Shown here piece by piece: positions 25,284-38,858 of a stretch of DNA of 64,000 nt (position 1 is its first letter; every line of letters starts with the position of its first letter). The notes under the pieces are model-generated. The model was given only the letters and a program-made list of their open reading frames with translations. It was not told the DNA's origin and ran no database searches. Position numbers and translations under genes: made by a program. The stretch is from Anseranas semipalmata (Eukaryota; Chordata; Aves; Anseriformes; Anseranatidae), in NCBI GenBank assembly GCA_013399115.1, contig VXAA01004213.1, positions 27,485 to 91,484 of the forward strand, in the 5' to 3' direction.

Positions 25284-25339
<56 letters not shown>

Positions 25340-25424
25340 TCCTTCTTTCTTTCTCTCTCTCTCTCTTTCTTTCTTTCTCTCTATCTCTCTTTCTTTCTCT
25401 CTTTCTCTCTTTCTCTCTTTCTTT
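25250..25424. repeat. (CTTT)n / (CT)n compound microsatellite
   Basis: A polypyrimidine array of mostly TTTC units with CT-only stretches near 25350 and in the right third. The 82-codon frame over it is a repeat artefact. Confidence 0.96.
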
Positions 25425-27148
25425 TGCTTAAGCTTTTTGAGAATAGTTGTGCGTAATATTTGTTAACCTAAATTAATGTTTAATCTCTTTATTTTTAGTT
25501 CAGGTCATGTTGTGCTTGCTCAATAGGTAGATTTTATGTGAATCATTTTCTCAGAACTATGAAAATTATCTTTTAAGACTGTGGGAGGTAATTGTAATAA
25601 CTACTTTTTTTCCATGTCGTCTGTTAGTTATGATAGATAGTACCACCTTTGTTGATTACACGGCAGATGCAAAACATAATCATAGGGTTTTCAAGCCAAA
25701 CTAAATGTTCTTAGTAAATGTTTCAGAACTTTTCATTCTTTAGTATCTGTCACATTAATACTGTGTGGCTTATAAAAGCACATTTTAGTACCAGTGAATT
25801 GATTAAGTTGTGTTTTCAGGTAATACAATGACTTTATCCATGAGACGGAGAAACAATTTTGTTCTCATTGCCTACCTAAAAATCCTAAAAATGTAATAAT
25901 GAAATAAATAAAATAGTTTAAAAATTAGAAAAGGTCTGAAGCTGTTAGATCAGACGATGGGAAAACTCACAATCACGGGCTTTTCCAAGTACAAACAAAA
26001 TGTTTTGGAAGCAGATCTGAAAACAACATTATTTCTTCCATATAGCTTTCAGAATAACCTTTTGATACATTTCAAAGCAGTTTACAATGTAGATATGAAC
26101 CATTATCTTCATTATACACAGTTGATTCTTGATCCTCATTTAACACCATTAATGTTTCATATCTTATATAGAAACTCCCATTCCATCATATGTCAGCTCA
26201 TAGATCCTAAAGAGTCTTTCTCCTATCCTTTCCTCAACTATTTTCTCATTTTTCAGCTAAGATATCAGAGCTTATTCTGTGTTTGATACTCTGCAGAAAA
26301 GGAGTAGGACCACCACCACTGAAAAATATCTCCTACTAATGGAACAAAGGAGGTGTCATTCTTCTACTCATTCAGCAAACATCACTGAAACACCTACAGA
26401 AACAAAAGAACAGAAATAAGAACAGATGAAGCAGTTTATGAACACAGCTGAGTAGAAGTTTTATTCTTTATTCTCATTTGTTCTAGACAGAGCCAAAGAT
26501 CTTTAATATGCATTTATAACCAATTTTAAGAGGATGATCAGAAGTCAGTTTGAATTGTAATCTGAAGCCTAGAGCTGAAACAGTTTTAAGGTCTTCAGTG
26601 CCAGTCCAAGGTCTTAACCTTTGTTCTGGAGGGGTAGTTTTGGCTGTACTTCTTCCAGAGGAGGGACTGCTCAGCAGTAGAATATATAAATTTTTAAAAA
26701 GCTCCTAGATGTCATTGCATACATTCAGTTCTCTGAAAGAACCAGTCATGAACAGGAGCTGAATTACACTCCAACCCAGCTATGCAATCTACAGGATCTG
26801 AAAACCAGGGTAGGATCTGAATCCCTTTAGACAGACTGTTTGACTGGGGAGAATATCTTGATCAGAAGTACAAATTAAATTACGACCCTGGTGGTGGTGC
26901 ACTGGTAAAACGAAGCTAACAGAGAGACAGTAAAACTTTTTAGGGTTCGTGTCTGTATTCCAAAAAAACATTCAATAGTAAACTAAACTAAACTAGTGTT
27001 CTTTTACAATAAGTGTAACATGATTGATATAGCATATATTGAAAAAAATCACACCCCAAAAATGTCTGAATATCTTGATGACAATGTAAAACTTCCTATA
27101 CCTTACCAGATTGAACACTAGTTTGATTTTTTCCTAAAAAAAAAAAAA

Positions 27149-27177
27149 NNNNNNNNNNNNNNNNNNNNNNNNNNNNN
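27149..27177. other. Assembly gap (29 N) inside a poly(A) tract
   Basis: N run flanked by A12 on the left and A11 on the right. It is probably an unresolved homopolymer or a short A-rich array. Confidence 0.99.
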
Positions 27178-28930
27178 AAAAAAAAAAAGGGCAGATAAGA
27201 AGATATTTTTTACATAGTACTTCAAAGTCACATCAGGCACAGGTGGTCAGAGGGAAAAAGACATAAAGACATTACCAAAATCAGAAAACAGTTAAACTGC
27301 TGGTAATTTAAAGCAAGCAAACAAAATTCAGGATCTGAGCATCTCCCACATGACCTTATCTTTAAAATGGTGAAGAAGGTTGTTAACACCAAATAAAAGA
27401 TTGCAGAACTCTCAAGGACACAGAAGACTTCTAACAGCCACCTCCATCTCACTCACTAATACAGATATGTATGGATGCTCAATGTTTTCTGAAGCAAAAG
27501 GAAAGTATTACAATATTCAAATGAATTATCCTAAGCCAGGTTCTACATTTTCACAGGCAAGAAAGTTAGCTTGTAGAACGTTGCGATACATCTGCACTGA
27601 GGGTGCATCACATCCTATTCATATGTTCAGAATTATACTACAAGAAAAATAAAAACTAATAACATTTAATAGCTGTTTTATTGGTTCTTAAAATTAAGCT
27701 GATTTGTGAATAAAAGAAAACAGTCCAGTTAATCGCTTGTGTTGGGAATACACGTTCAGGTGTCTGACTGAACAGTTTGTATGAACTAGTGCTCTTAAAC
27801 TTCTAAATACAAAGCCTTTTTAAAGAAAAAAAAAAAAGAAAAGAAAAAAATCGCCATCAACTTTGTATTTTGACCACAATTCTTTTTTTTCCCACTCTTG
27901 ACTGTCATTTAGTGGGAGTTCATATTATTAAAAATGGTACTGGGAGGTATTTTAGCAAAACTATTTATTATTTGTTTTCTCTCCAGTGAATATCCCTGCA
28001 GAAGATAGAGAGTAACATCTTATTTTCTCTAGACACATATTTCAAGTTGGTGTTTTGTGCTTTCAAAGCCTACAATTTCCACGACCCCCTCAGATCCCCT
28101 CATTTTCCAGGATACTTTAAGTTGCAATGCATTCATTTTCTAAAAAAATAAAAAATAAAATAATAATAATAATAAAAAAAGGTTTTTCCAATTTTTATGT
28201 AGAAAAATATACTTGATGTTCTTTGAAAACCATTGCAAGGTGTCAGAGTATAGCACTGACGTCTGCACCCTTAAAACAACATCCTCAACATCCTTCTAAG
28301 GATAGGAATATGCAAAGAATGCCATACATGAAATTAGGATTCAAAACTTGGAAGCAGATTGATATTTATTCTTATTTAATTCATAGAAAGATTAGTTCAT
28401 CTTACTTTTTTACTAAGAAGCCTAATATTTTCTCTCCTTATATCATAATTATTATTTTTTTAAGACAGCACAAATTGATTTTTTTTTTTTGTTTTCATAG
28501 TTCTTTTAAAACCATAACTAGCTTTTCACATGTTTAAATTTATATAATTGGAGCTGGCATTAGTTTTATTAGCAGAGAATGGAACTGTGCTAATTTGTAT
28601 TCACTCTATGGATATAAACGTTCATGATAACCTTCTTAGTGGAAAGATAGAAAAGGGAAGAGAACTTGAAATAGAAATATACTTAAATATAACATGAGAA
28701 ACAGGTAAATTCTTAAATTAGCAGGCAATTAAATTTAGTAATTATTCTAAAGTGACTGATACTTCTTTTAGAATGTGCCTTTAACAAGAAGAGATATGAA
28801 TAAACCAGTCTAAGGAGGTTGTTTTTGTAGATAAATAGCAGAGCGCTAGCTTAAACTAACTAGTTCTTCAAATGTAATCAAATATGTTAGGGAAAGACCT
28901 TTTCTGCCAATATAGATGTGGTTATTCACT

Positions 28931-28969
28931 GTTTTGTTTGTTTTGTTTTGTTTTGTTTTGTTTTGTTTT
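28931..28969. repeat. (TTTTG)n microsatellite
   Basis: About eight TTTTG units, with one shortened to TTTG at the left. Confidence 0.92.
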
Positions 28970-31900
28970 ACCAGCTTGTTAGGACAGCAATGTTTTACAC
29001 CCTAAATCAAAAGAGTTGTGCTGAAAAAATTAAATAAATTTCTTAACCTTTGTCAGATCTGACAATATATTTAAAATCATGCTTGATAAATACTCTTACT
29101 AAAGGTCTGGAAGGACAACCCTGAACAGGTTCAGCGGCTACTCTTTTTAAAAAGTGAAAATATCACTCAAGGTTATTATATATGTGTGTCTGTAAACACA
29201 GGAAGAGAATTGCAGATTTTCTGTATTAGAAGTGCAAAGAAACCTGAGCAGAAGAATAGACAAAACAGAAAATAAAAAATCTTTTTATGCAAGCTTGGAA
29301 ATTATCCTGCATTCCTCTTAATGAAAAATGAACCATCCCTTGTAGAATACTATTTATGATTATAATTTTTATGGCAAGTAAAGAGGCTTTTCTCCACTCA
29401 GATAACTTGCATTGTAGACTAACTTGGTGGAAATGCAACTCAGTGTTGATGTTGCAGCACTTCCACTATTCCTTCTTTATTGAGAGCTGAACATGCAGTT
29501 CACCTTTTATCTCCTGTACAAAACAGCACTGTCTAGAGGTTGGTTTTTTTTTGGCTAAAAGTCACCACCTGTTGCATGCAGCCTCCCTCACTCAGGGTCC
29601 TGACTCCGTGCTCCCAAGGCCAGCACTGGCATGTCACAGCTTGACAGGGCACCAGGGAACTGTGTGTGAGGGCATGGCCATGATGGCTCTGCTGCCACCC
29701 CTCGCTCCCAGATCTCTGAACCCTGTGGCCCAGCCTTCCTTTGCTGCTTCCTAAGTAAAATCCTATTGGAATATGTGAAAACCTGAAATATGTGGTATCC
29801 CAAGATGTTTTAAAATACCATTGAACTACCAATACACAGCTCAGTGCATGACAAGGGAAAAACATACAGCATTGACATAGGGTAGGTGTGCATGTCCAGT
29901 GCATGACAACCACCACATGCACATCCAGTGGTGTTTCTCATACCTGAAAAGTGAAATTTAACAAAGAAAAAAAAAAAAAAAAAAAAAAAAAAGGAAAAAA
30001 TAAAAGATCCTTATCCAAATAGGAAATGATCTGATCTCAGAAAATATCATGACCCTTTCACTCCTGAAACTTCTTTCTGAGAACAACATTGGTGACCTTA
30101 ACTAACTAAATTGCAAAGAGATTGTTTTCTTTCTGCTCTATCTGGATTGTTGTCCCAAGGGGTGATGTTCATTACAAAATCTTAATGGTCATGTGGACAA
30201 AGAATTGTATTATTGTCCACTGCAAACCATGTTATTCAGAACTGCATTGCACACTGAAACAACTAAATAATAGATCAGCATGGGGAAGAGGATTAAGAAA
30301 ACAAGGCCAACAAGCAGTTATGAGGGAAATAGTCTTTCTCCAGTTCTTCTAAACCAATTGAGGCAGAAGACAAAAACCCAGAAAACAGAAGAAAGCAAGA
30401 CTTTGTGAAGGAACAGGAGGAAATAAATGAGATGGAAAAGAGAAGATAATGACTGTGGACTTCTTTACAAAATCTAAAGCATGAAGAGCAGATGAGGATG
30501 ATGAAGAAGTAGAGATAGAGATAGGTACACTAGTGTTCTGTTATTCTGCTTACATATGTATGTCTCTTGTGCTGTATGAAGTGCAATTATTTTACAAGCA
30601 GAAGTTTATGTTATATGCATCAGCTTTCATAAGTCCTTAAGAAATAAACTCTGAAACAAGGTTGAGTTTATTAAAACAGATTTAAGGTTGTTTTGAGCAT
30701 ACACACTGATGATAGGCATGACTAAGATAGCTGTCCCATTTTTATGAAACCTTTATAACAATTTCTTCTTTGACTTTATTTACATGCAATCTTCTTTTGT
30801 ATTCTTAGACGGTGGTTTCTCGCATCTTTTCAGTTTTCCCTTCTAAAAACCAATTACTTACTGCTTCTCAGATTCTTTTCCAACACTTTCTTTTCAGCCT
30901 CCTGCTGACTTTAAATGGCATTGTTGCAGCAACTCCAGATATCTTCACTTAAATTCACTCTTTCCTTTATAGAATTACTTTCCAGTTCACTTCTGTAAAG
31001 CAGAGATGTCCATCTCCTTTTTGAATTTTTAAATATCACTTTTAAGTTTCATGCTGGGCTCTGAAAATCACAACTGGAGAAGGCTTCAATGCATTAAACA
31101 TGTCCATCGTAGAGTGATTCTTAGATGCTGCTCAGATGAAAATGTCTTTGGGAAATTTTGTAGCCACATTACACTGCTAAAATTCAGCCATTTCTGCAGA
31201 ATGAGAAACATTCTTTATGAAGTGTAGAAGTTTTCTCTTCTATTTCCTGCTTTGATTTTCTTGTAGACTGTTTGTGATTGTTTTGTTTTCTTACTTTTGG
31301 CAAGCCAAATCTATTTGGCTAAAAATGATTCTTTTTTCATGTTCTTATTAGCATTTATCATTTTATCTGTAAATTATGCTGCTCTGTGAAGTTTTGCTTG
31401 TTTCTTTGCTTGCCTTTTTTTTTTTTTTTCATTTTTGAAGCAAGCATGGTAGAAACACTATCCTGCTAATTGGAGACATGACCCATTGAAACACCTGAAA
31501 TCTTTTTTTCTTTTTAAATCTAATATTGCTATCTGGAGCATGAAATTCTGGAAGAAAACCTTGTGTGATGTTCGCTGTTTTATTGTGAATTTATTTTCCG
31601 TGATCAGTAATTTGACATCTAAATGTCTGATATTTCTGTATCTCTTCTAGTGTCTGAAATATGTCAGATATAACTTAAGCTCAATAAGAATATGCTGTGA
31701 GACTTCAATGATGAAAAATACTACATAATTTTACATGTTCATCAGACAATATAGGGCAGTCAGGCATCTGGTGATTTCAGCTGTGATGTTCTAGAGTAAA
31801 AGTTTGTTTAATTTTTGTCATGGGGATGTAACATCCAATATTTTATGCATTGAATACCACTTTCTTGGAAAACAATGGTCTATATTCATTTTAAGAAGCT

Positions 31901-33209
31901 TCTATTTCAGTTTTCTTTCTTCTTGAAGACGTCAAATATTTGGGCTTCCTAAGCAGACCTTTTTTTTCTTTAGTTTACTCTTCCATTCTTTCCAACACTC
32001 TCTTCCACTTTCATGTTAAACCTTCTGAAGATTTTTTCTTTTTTTTTTTTTTTCTCTCAACAAGTAGTTGACATGATAGTTTTCTAACAGTACTTTTAAA
32101 ATATACCTCAGTAAATTTTTAGTTACATTTCATCTTGCATTTGACATAATTCCTGTGGACTTACCAGGCACTGACTGAAAACCAAAATTGCTTTAGGTGC
32201 CTTGAAACAGATGGGCATGTGTAGAACTTCACAAAGATAGATCAAATCCGTAAGATGTACTTGAAAACAGATTTTAATCTAAGAATTACTATATCTTCCA
32301 ACAAAATGCAAATATATCTTAACTTTACTATACATTGTCACTACACAAAGATAATTTCATTTTTAGAAATCTAACATTTATCCATACCTGAACCTTTATT
32401 AGCTAATCTGAGCTATTTTATTCATGGTGAAAATGAGGTGAGTTGTTGATGAATAATTAAGTAGTTTATTTACACTATGGTGATCTCTCTCTCTCTTGCC
32501 TTGTGCCTCTCTCTTTCTCTCTCCTTTTCACTCCATTCAATCTTTTCTTTATCCCTCATTTATTAATTTTTGTATTTTGTAGAGAAATTGCATCTAAGTA
32601 AAGATAGCCAGAAGGACTGCATAGATGAATTATTCCAGCTGTTCTGAGTGGTAATTTCAACTTTTTCTATTGACATAAAGCTGCATAAGAATTTTGCCAA
32701 ATAGGTTTATTTTGACCCTCATAACATGAAGAGTACAGAACATGATATATTGCTATTTTAAAAAGAATGTGAAGGAAGTATAGGTATTCTCAGTGATTAA
32801 AAATAATAACTACAGAAATAGAAAAACCATAGAAAAAAATGTAGATACAGCTTAGTGACATATACTAATACACATGACAGAACTGTGACATAAGAGTCAA
32901 AAAGAGTTCAATGGCTGTATTATATCACTAATACAAAGGTTATCAAATGCAGCATGGGAGCAGTTAATATAACAGGACACTGCACTAAAAATATAAATCC
33001 ATAGATATAGACTGGATTCTGAAAAAAAAAAAAATCACCCCAGATGCTGCTTATTGTTGTCCAATGAATCCTGAAGACTATCTATAATTCTACCTGCTGC
33101 CTAACTTGATACAGATTGACTGACTGCTACATTAGGCCTTGCTTCTACCTGCTGGCCAAAAATTACTCAAGCAGAGAGGATTGTTCTTTTGAATATTTGC
33201 TGAATTGCT

Positions 33210-34664
33210 ATGCAGTTTCTACTTAAAGAGTTTCTACTTAAAGTGCTTAAAGAGCTGGCTGACGTCATCGCGAGACCTCTCTCAATTATTTTTCAATGGT
33301 CTTGGGAATCTGGAGAGGTCCCAGTGGACTGGAAGGTGGCAAATGTTGTGCCAATTTTCAAGAAGGGCAAGAAAGAAGATCCTAGCAATTACAGGCCTGT
33401 CAGTCTCACGTCAGTGCCTGGTAAAATTATGGAGAAGATTATCCTGGGAGTTATTGAAGCGCACCTGGGGGACAATGCAGTCATTGGTCCCAGCCAACAT
33501 GGGTTCACGAGGGGTAGGTCCTGCCTGACAAATTTGATTTCTTTTTATGATAAGATCACCCATCTAGTCGATCAAGGGAAACCAGCTGATGTGATCTTTT
33601 TGGACTTCAGCAAAGCTTTTGATACAGTTTCCCATAGGATCCTGCTGGACAAAATGTCCAGCATACAGCTAGACAAAAACATCATACGATGGGTGAGCAA
33701 TTGGCTGACGGGCAGGGCTCAAAGGGTTGTGGTAAATGGGGCCACATCAGGCTGGCGGATGGTCACTAGTGGGGTCCCTCAAGGCTCCATTTTAGGGCCA
33801 GTCCTCTTCAATGTTTTTATAAACGACTTGGATGTTGGACTAGAAGGAGTTTTGAGCAAATTTGCCGATGACACCAAACTGGGAGGAGTTGTAGACTCGG
33901 CTGAGGGTGGAAAGGCCTTGCAGAGAGATCTGGACAGATTGGAGAGCTGGGCAATCACCAACCGCATGAAGTTTAATAAGAGCAAGTGCCGCGTCCTGCA
34001 CCTGGGACGGGGCAACCCTGGCTATACGTACAGACTGGGCAATGAGACGCTGGAGAGCAGCCCCGCAGAGAGGGATCTGGGGGTTGTGGTTGACAGCAAG
34101 TTGAATATGAGCCAGCAGTGTGCCCTGGCAGCCAGGAGGGCCAACCGTATCCTGGGGTGCATCAAGCACGGCATTGCTAGCCGGTCGAGGGAAGGGATTG
34201 TCCCGCTCTACTCTGCGCTGGTGCGGCCTCACCTTGAGTACTGTGTGCAGTTCTGGGCACCACAGTACAAAAAGGATGTAAAACTGCTGGAGAGTGTCCA
34301 GAGGAGGGCGACGAAGATGGTGAAGGGCCTAGAGGGGAAGACGTATGAGGAGCGGCTGAGGTCACTTGGCCTGTTCAGCCTGGAGAAGAGGAGGCTGAGG
34401 GGAGGCCTCATCGCAGTCTACAACTTCCTTGCGAGGGCGAGTGCAGGGCCGGGCGCCGACCTATTCTCCTTAATCACCAGTGATAGAACCCGCGGCAATG
34501 GTGTCAAGCTGAGGCAGGGGAGGTTTAGGTTGGACATTAGGAAGAGGTTCTTCACTGAGAGGGTGGTTGCACACTGGAACAGGCTCCCCAGTGAAGTAGT
34601 CACTGCACCAAGCCGGTCTGAATTTAAGAGGCGTTTGGACTGTGCACTTAGTCACATGGTCTAA
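33210..34664 (+). CDS. CR1 ORF2 fragment: reverse transcriptase and C-terminal region
   Basis: A 484-codon uninterrupted frame. The first ~11 codons come from the flank and junction duplication, so the ATG at 33210 is not an authentic start. RT features by residue: the NYRPVSLTS block at 60-68, [13 protein letters not shown] at 98-110, motif [16 protein letters not shown] at 128-142 with the catalytic Asp of FLDF, motif [15 protein letters not shown] at 187-200, and motif C FADD at 218-221 (the YADD box with Phe for Tyr). The remainder is the CR1 C-terminal region, ending in TAA before the 3' UTR. A complete CR1 ORF2 is roughly 900-1000 residues, so about half is missing from the N-terminus, including the apurinic-type endonuclease. 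Family role: target-primed reverse transcription of LINE RNA. Here it is a dead-on-arrival fragment unless transcribed by chance. Confidence 0.95.
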   Translation: MQFLLKEFLLKVLKELADVIARPLSIIFQWSWESGEVPVDWKVANVVPIFKKGKKEDPSNYRPVSLTSVPGKIMEKIILGVIEAHLGDNAVIGPSQHGFTRGRSCLTNLISFYDKITHLVDQGKPADVIFLDFSKAFDTVSHRILLDKMSSIQLDKNIIRWVSNWLTGRAQRVVVNGATSGWRMVTSGVPQGSILGPVLFNVFINDLDVGLEGVLSKFADDTKLGGVVDSAEGGKALQRDLDRLESWAITNRMKFNKSKCRVLHLGRGNPGYTYRLGNETLESSPAERDLGVVVDSKLNMSQQCALAARRANRILGCIKHGIASRSREGIVPLYSALVRPHLEYCVQFWAPQYKKDVKLLESVQRRATKMVKGLEGKTYEERLRSLGLFSLEKRRLRGGLIAVYNFLARASAGPGADLFSLITSDRTRGNGVKLRQGRFRLDIRKRFFTERVVAHWNRLPSEVVTAPSRSEFKRRLDCALSHMV

Positions 34665-34762
34665 AATTTTGGGTAGACCTGTGCAATGCCAGGAGTTGGA
34701 CTCGATGATCCTTATGGGTCCCTTCCAACTCGGGATATTCTGTGATTCTGTGATTCTGTGAT
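33214..34762 (+). mobile_element. CR1 LINE, 5'-truncated, RT segment intact
   Basis: The longest and best-preserved mobile element in the window. CR1-derived sequence begins near 33243, inside ORF2. It runs through the RT domain, the C-terminal region, a 3' UTR of about 95 bp (34665-34760) and three ATTCTGTG units ending at 34762. The endonuclease domain and ORF1 are absent, so it cannot move on its own. At the 5' junction a perfect 15-bp sequence is present twice in tandem (33214-33228 and 33229-33243), sharing CTTAAAG with the element. The GC content is much higher than in the flanks. Confidence 0.96.
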
Positions 34763-35114
34763 ACTTGGCTTATAAGGCCCAACACTTTATGTAATGCTTT
34801 AGACTACAGCGAAGCAGTTATTCTCAGGAATACTTCAACTCTTTCCACTCTCACCCCTCATCCCACCACTGCCCTTTTTCCACTTATGTGATAAAAATTA
34901 GTTCCAGGCAAATATAAATTTATAAAATTTATATATTTTAAGCAGTTTATGTGCATTTATTAGTATACTTTCTTAACAAGTTTTCAAACATATTCCATAA
35001 CAGAGAAGTGCATAAACAGATGTCATGACAATGAGTAAGAAAGAAATTGAGAAAATAAACAAACAAAAAATGTTGTTAGCCAAAAGGTCAATAGAATGTG
35101 CGCTGATAACCCTC
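34763..35114. other. Unique sequence between CR1 and LTR
   Basis: AT-rich, with no feature recognised. Confidence 0.6.
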
Positions 35115-35678
35115 TGTCCAGGTTTTGGCTGTGTTAGAGTTAATTTTCTTCCTTATAGCTGGCAAGGTGCTGTGTTTTGGATTTAGGATGAAAATAAAGG
35201 TGATAACATGCTGTTGTTTTACTTGTTGCTGAGCAGTGTTTACACTGAGTCAAGGACTTTTGCCTTCTCATGCTGCCCTCCCAGCAACTAAACTGGTGGT
35301 GCACAAGAAGATGAGAGGGAACACAACCAGGACAGCTGACCCAAACTGATCAAAGGGATATTCCATATCATATGATACCATACTGAATAATAAAACTGAG
35401 GGGAGTTGGCTGAGGGTGCTGCCATTGCTCAGGGACTGGATGAACATCAGTCTGCTGGTGGTGAGTAATTATGTCATGTGTCACTTGTTTTTTTGCTTGT
35501 TTGTTTGTTTAATTTATTTTGTTTGTTTGTTTTCTTTTTCCTTTCTTATTAAACTGTCCTTATCTCAACCCACAAGTTCTTGCACTATTTCCTTTTTCCA
35601 GTTCTCCACAACCCCATTTAGCGGGAGTGAGCAAACAGCTGTTTGGTATTGAGCTTCCTGCCAGGTTAAACCACAACA
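35115..35678 (+). mobile_element. Probable solo endogenous retrovirus LTR
   Basis: A 564-bp block starting TGTCCAGGTTTTGGCTGTGT and ending TTAAACCACAACA, so the ends are TG...CA. It carries blocks I associate with a common avian ERV LTR: GTTAATTTTCTTCC near the start, AAGGGATATTCCATATCATA in the middle, an AATAAAACTGAGGGG stretch that may mark the promoter/R region, and TTATCTCAACCCACAAG near the end. A GTTT-rich tract (35483-35530) has expanded inside it. Flanks are CCCTC and CCGTG, only 3 of 5 matching, so any target duplication has decayed. No retroviral genes adjoin it. The overlapping plus-strand frames are not genes. Confidence 0.7.
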
Positions 35679-38600
35679 CCGTGTTATATTTTAAGAGACA
35701 GATAGTGTTTTCAGTTTTGTGTTTGATTTCTGAAAGATTCCACTACCTTTCAAGACAGCTGCAATTGTCTTTGCAAAAAACTGATCCCCCTCTACCAAAA
35801 GTTTTTTCCTATTTACAGCAAGAGATACCATACACTAAATAGGTTTTATTTACACTAATTTGGTTCCGTGTACATATGAATCTAATATTTCTGTCTGGTC
35901 AATGTCAATTATTTCCTTTCATCAATGTTAATTATCTACTTCCATACTTCAGTAGCTGGGCTACCAAGAGTTTCTCCATTTTTTTCCTTAACTTTTTAAT
36001 ACATGCAAATAAAATCTACTCTGATTTCTGTGGATAACCAGGAGAGTGAAGTTATTTATGGAAGATGGTATTTGGGTATACTGGTAGAAGGATTAGCTTC
36101 TGCATGCTTAATATTTGCAAGGTTTTAATAGTAATTTACTCAGCAGAGATGTGATCAAGGGATGTGGTTGTTTAGAATTTTGCTAATTATGAATCACACA
36201 GCAGTTTGTTTATGGATTAATTTTAATAGAAGTTTGTCATGTTCTTGGGTGCGTAAGAATAGACTTGTGTGAGCTACTTGCTAGAAACATTTGGATATTT
36301 CAAGGGCTTCAATCAAGCACTATCATTTCATATGAGGGCTCCAAACTTCTGAGACTCATGCTTATAATACTTAGCACATATTTAATATGTTATATTTTGA
36401 AAGCATTTGGGTACTGACTTTTTGCTCCCAATCTTTTGCCTAGGAGAAAAATTGGCTGCATGCAATGCTCCTGAGTTTAGAGGCTAAAGAACTGAAAACG
36501 AAACTCCCTGACTTTCATGCCTTTTACATGCACAGAACTGGAAATTGAAAGGTGCATACCTTGATCTGCAAAGTTTTCTAAGATTTTGAGATATGACCCA
36601 ATATAGCATAGAAAAGTCTCCTTTCTTAGACTGTTCCCACACACCTACTGATGTCTGAACTCTGTAATCTTTGACACAATCCCACTTGTTTAAAAAGATT
36701 TATCAGACTTAAGTCAGACAGGGAGAATTTGTCTCCTCCTTCTCATAAGGAGGATCTGAAAGATTCATCAACCTTACACTCAATTAATGCAACCATTTGC
36801 TAATCATTAATTGAGGAAATCTCTTTCCCTTAAACATGAATGACAGTTCAATGTCTGTGTCAGCTGTTTCTATTATCTGGTAAGTAGATGTTCTCAAAGG
36901 AATGCAGAATTTGTGAAGACATATCAAAACTGGTTTCTGTGATAGTGAGATACATGTTTCTAGAAGGTGTACTTTGGTGTTCTTTAATAAATTGCCCGTG
37001 TGTGGTATTCCTTCCACAGAGAAGAACTAGCAGAAGGAAGTGGCTTTTGCTCTATCTGGTAAATGAGACAGTGCATCAAATGTTGCAACTGAAGAATGTA
37101 TTGTATTTCATGTATGCAATCCAGACTATTACAAGCAGTTTCAGAATCAGCCTTTTATGTCTCAGTGTCTCAAAGATAAAAGGGTAACACTAAAACTTGC
37201 ATGTAAATTTAAAGATATTTAAAATGACAGAAATTTAAACTGCAAATCCAAATTAATCTGTCACGTTGTCCAAACTGTGAGAATATCATTTAAATTCCAA
37301 ACCTGCAGTGTTTGAGTAGAAACTTTTTTATCATTGTGAATTGACATCTGTATGTAAGATAGTGAAGACAAAGAAATTCTTCTATCTCAGGTATGTCAAG
37401 GGCTATTGCTCATTAGCCAGCTATGCCTGGAATTAGCTTTCAGAATAAAGGGGTAATTTCTTTGGAGCTAGTGTCACATCTACCATGTGTTTGTCTGTCT
37501 GTGGTAATCTTTACTTTATTCTCTGCAAGTTTTTATCTAAAGCTGCTCTTCAGCAGGGTCCTTAATTTTAATGACTAACAGGGATTTGATCATTACATGG
37601 TGAATCTTTGCCTCTCAGAAGTGAATGGTTTTTTGAAAAGCGCTCCCAATTTCAACAAGTAGTCTACTGCAGAATGACATTTATAAATTGAATACTTTTC
37701 AATTCTCCAGATATATTACACTAAGTTTAATATATTTTTGCTACTAGAAGTGCCTTTAAAAATCAACAGTTTTGATCTTTTGGAAAGTGGGTGAGGTAGC
37801 TAAGGGAGAGAGATAAATTAAAAAGAGATGACTCCAAAAGAGACATCATAATTTATAATATTCTGGAATTTTCTAACTTTAATATTCTGACATTTGTTTT
37901 CATAAATTTTGTCATCAAAATAATTATTTAACTTTTCTTTTTTCTTTAGCAGAATGACAATACCTCACAAATATACATGTACACCATGGTTCAGAGAAAT
38001 ATATCAATGTTTGCTACTGGTCTTTTTTTTTTTTTTTTAGTTATGGTTCCTTCTGAACTAACTCTAAAATCAAATATGTCTTCTGAAAAGCCGGTTCTAT
38101 TTATTTATTATTAATAACATTCATTTAAGCCAACTCAGATTTGATTAGTCATCTACTATGAATCTCTTTTGCTTTGATATTTGCCATTTACAAACATTCT
38201 TTGACTAGATTTGTCAAATAACTTTCTTATCTACAGGTTGCACAAACTTCATTCCAGTTGTTTTATATTGTCTATTAGTGGAAAGTTTAAGGCCACTCTG
38301 CAGTGGTCTAACTCTACTGCCAGTCAAGGTAATGAAGGCATTCCAATTTGCAAATTCCAGAGTATAATCCTCTGTAATTGGCTGCCTGTCCCACCTGACA
38401 GCTTCTCCTCCTTGATTTGCTGACCAAATGTTTGTAGCTGTTTGAATGATGAATAATGGTTTTAAACACTTGTAGTGAATACATGCACACTTAGAATGTT
38501 TTATCTAGGGTTGGCTGTTGTGAATCTCAGAAGCTCAGTAGTTCAGTTATTACTGTTCTGGCAATGTAAGTGGGATTTAAAATAGGCATAAATTACTTGT

Positions 38601-38840
38601 TTACATATTTCCAAACCGCTCTGCTGTAGTAGAATAGTATATAGTTGCCTAATGTAAGTGAGAAGTAGGCTCATTGGTTTTCTGCTTACTGCAGTTTGGC
38701 CTTGGGTTTTGGTGGCTTTTTCTCTTAATTATCAAAATTTTCTTGCTAATCTAAATTTTCTTGTAAAGTGAATTAGGCACATGCTTTAAAAGTTGAAAAA
38801 TATTACTAGGCAGTTTACCATTTAGCTTTTCTTTCTACAT
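35679..38840. other. Unique AT-rich non-coding sequence
   Basis: A plus-strand donor-like CTG|GTAAGT occurs at 36880/36881 with no convincing exon before it. No repeat family is recognised. Confidence 0.55.
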
Positions 38841-38858
38841 TTCTGGGCACCATTTCTG

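Larger units (their letters stand above)
25425..33213. other. Unique AT-rich non-coding sequence
   Basis: It contains an assembly gap (27149-27177), (TTTTG)n at 28931-28969, a GC-richer patch at 29570-29750, an A run at 29966-29992 and CT-rich sequence at 32487-32525. A possible minus-strand exon at 27276-27359 is treated as a finding, not a call. No gene or mobile element is otherwise recognised. Confidence 0.5.

Noticed and set aside
29551..29754. GC-rich patch with overlapping frames on both strands
   Set aside because: Higher GC alone explains the frames. No family was recognised.
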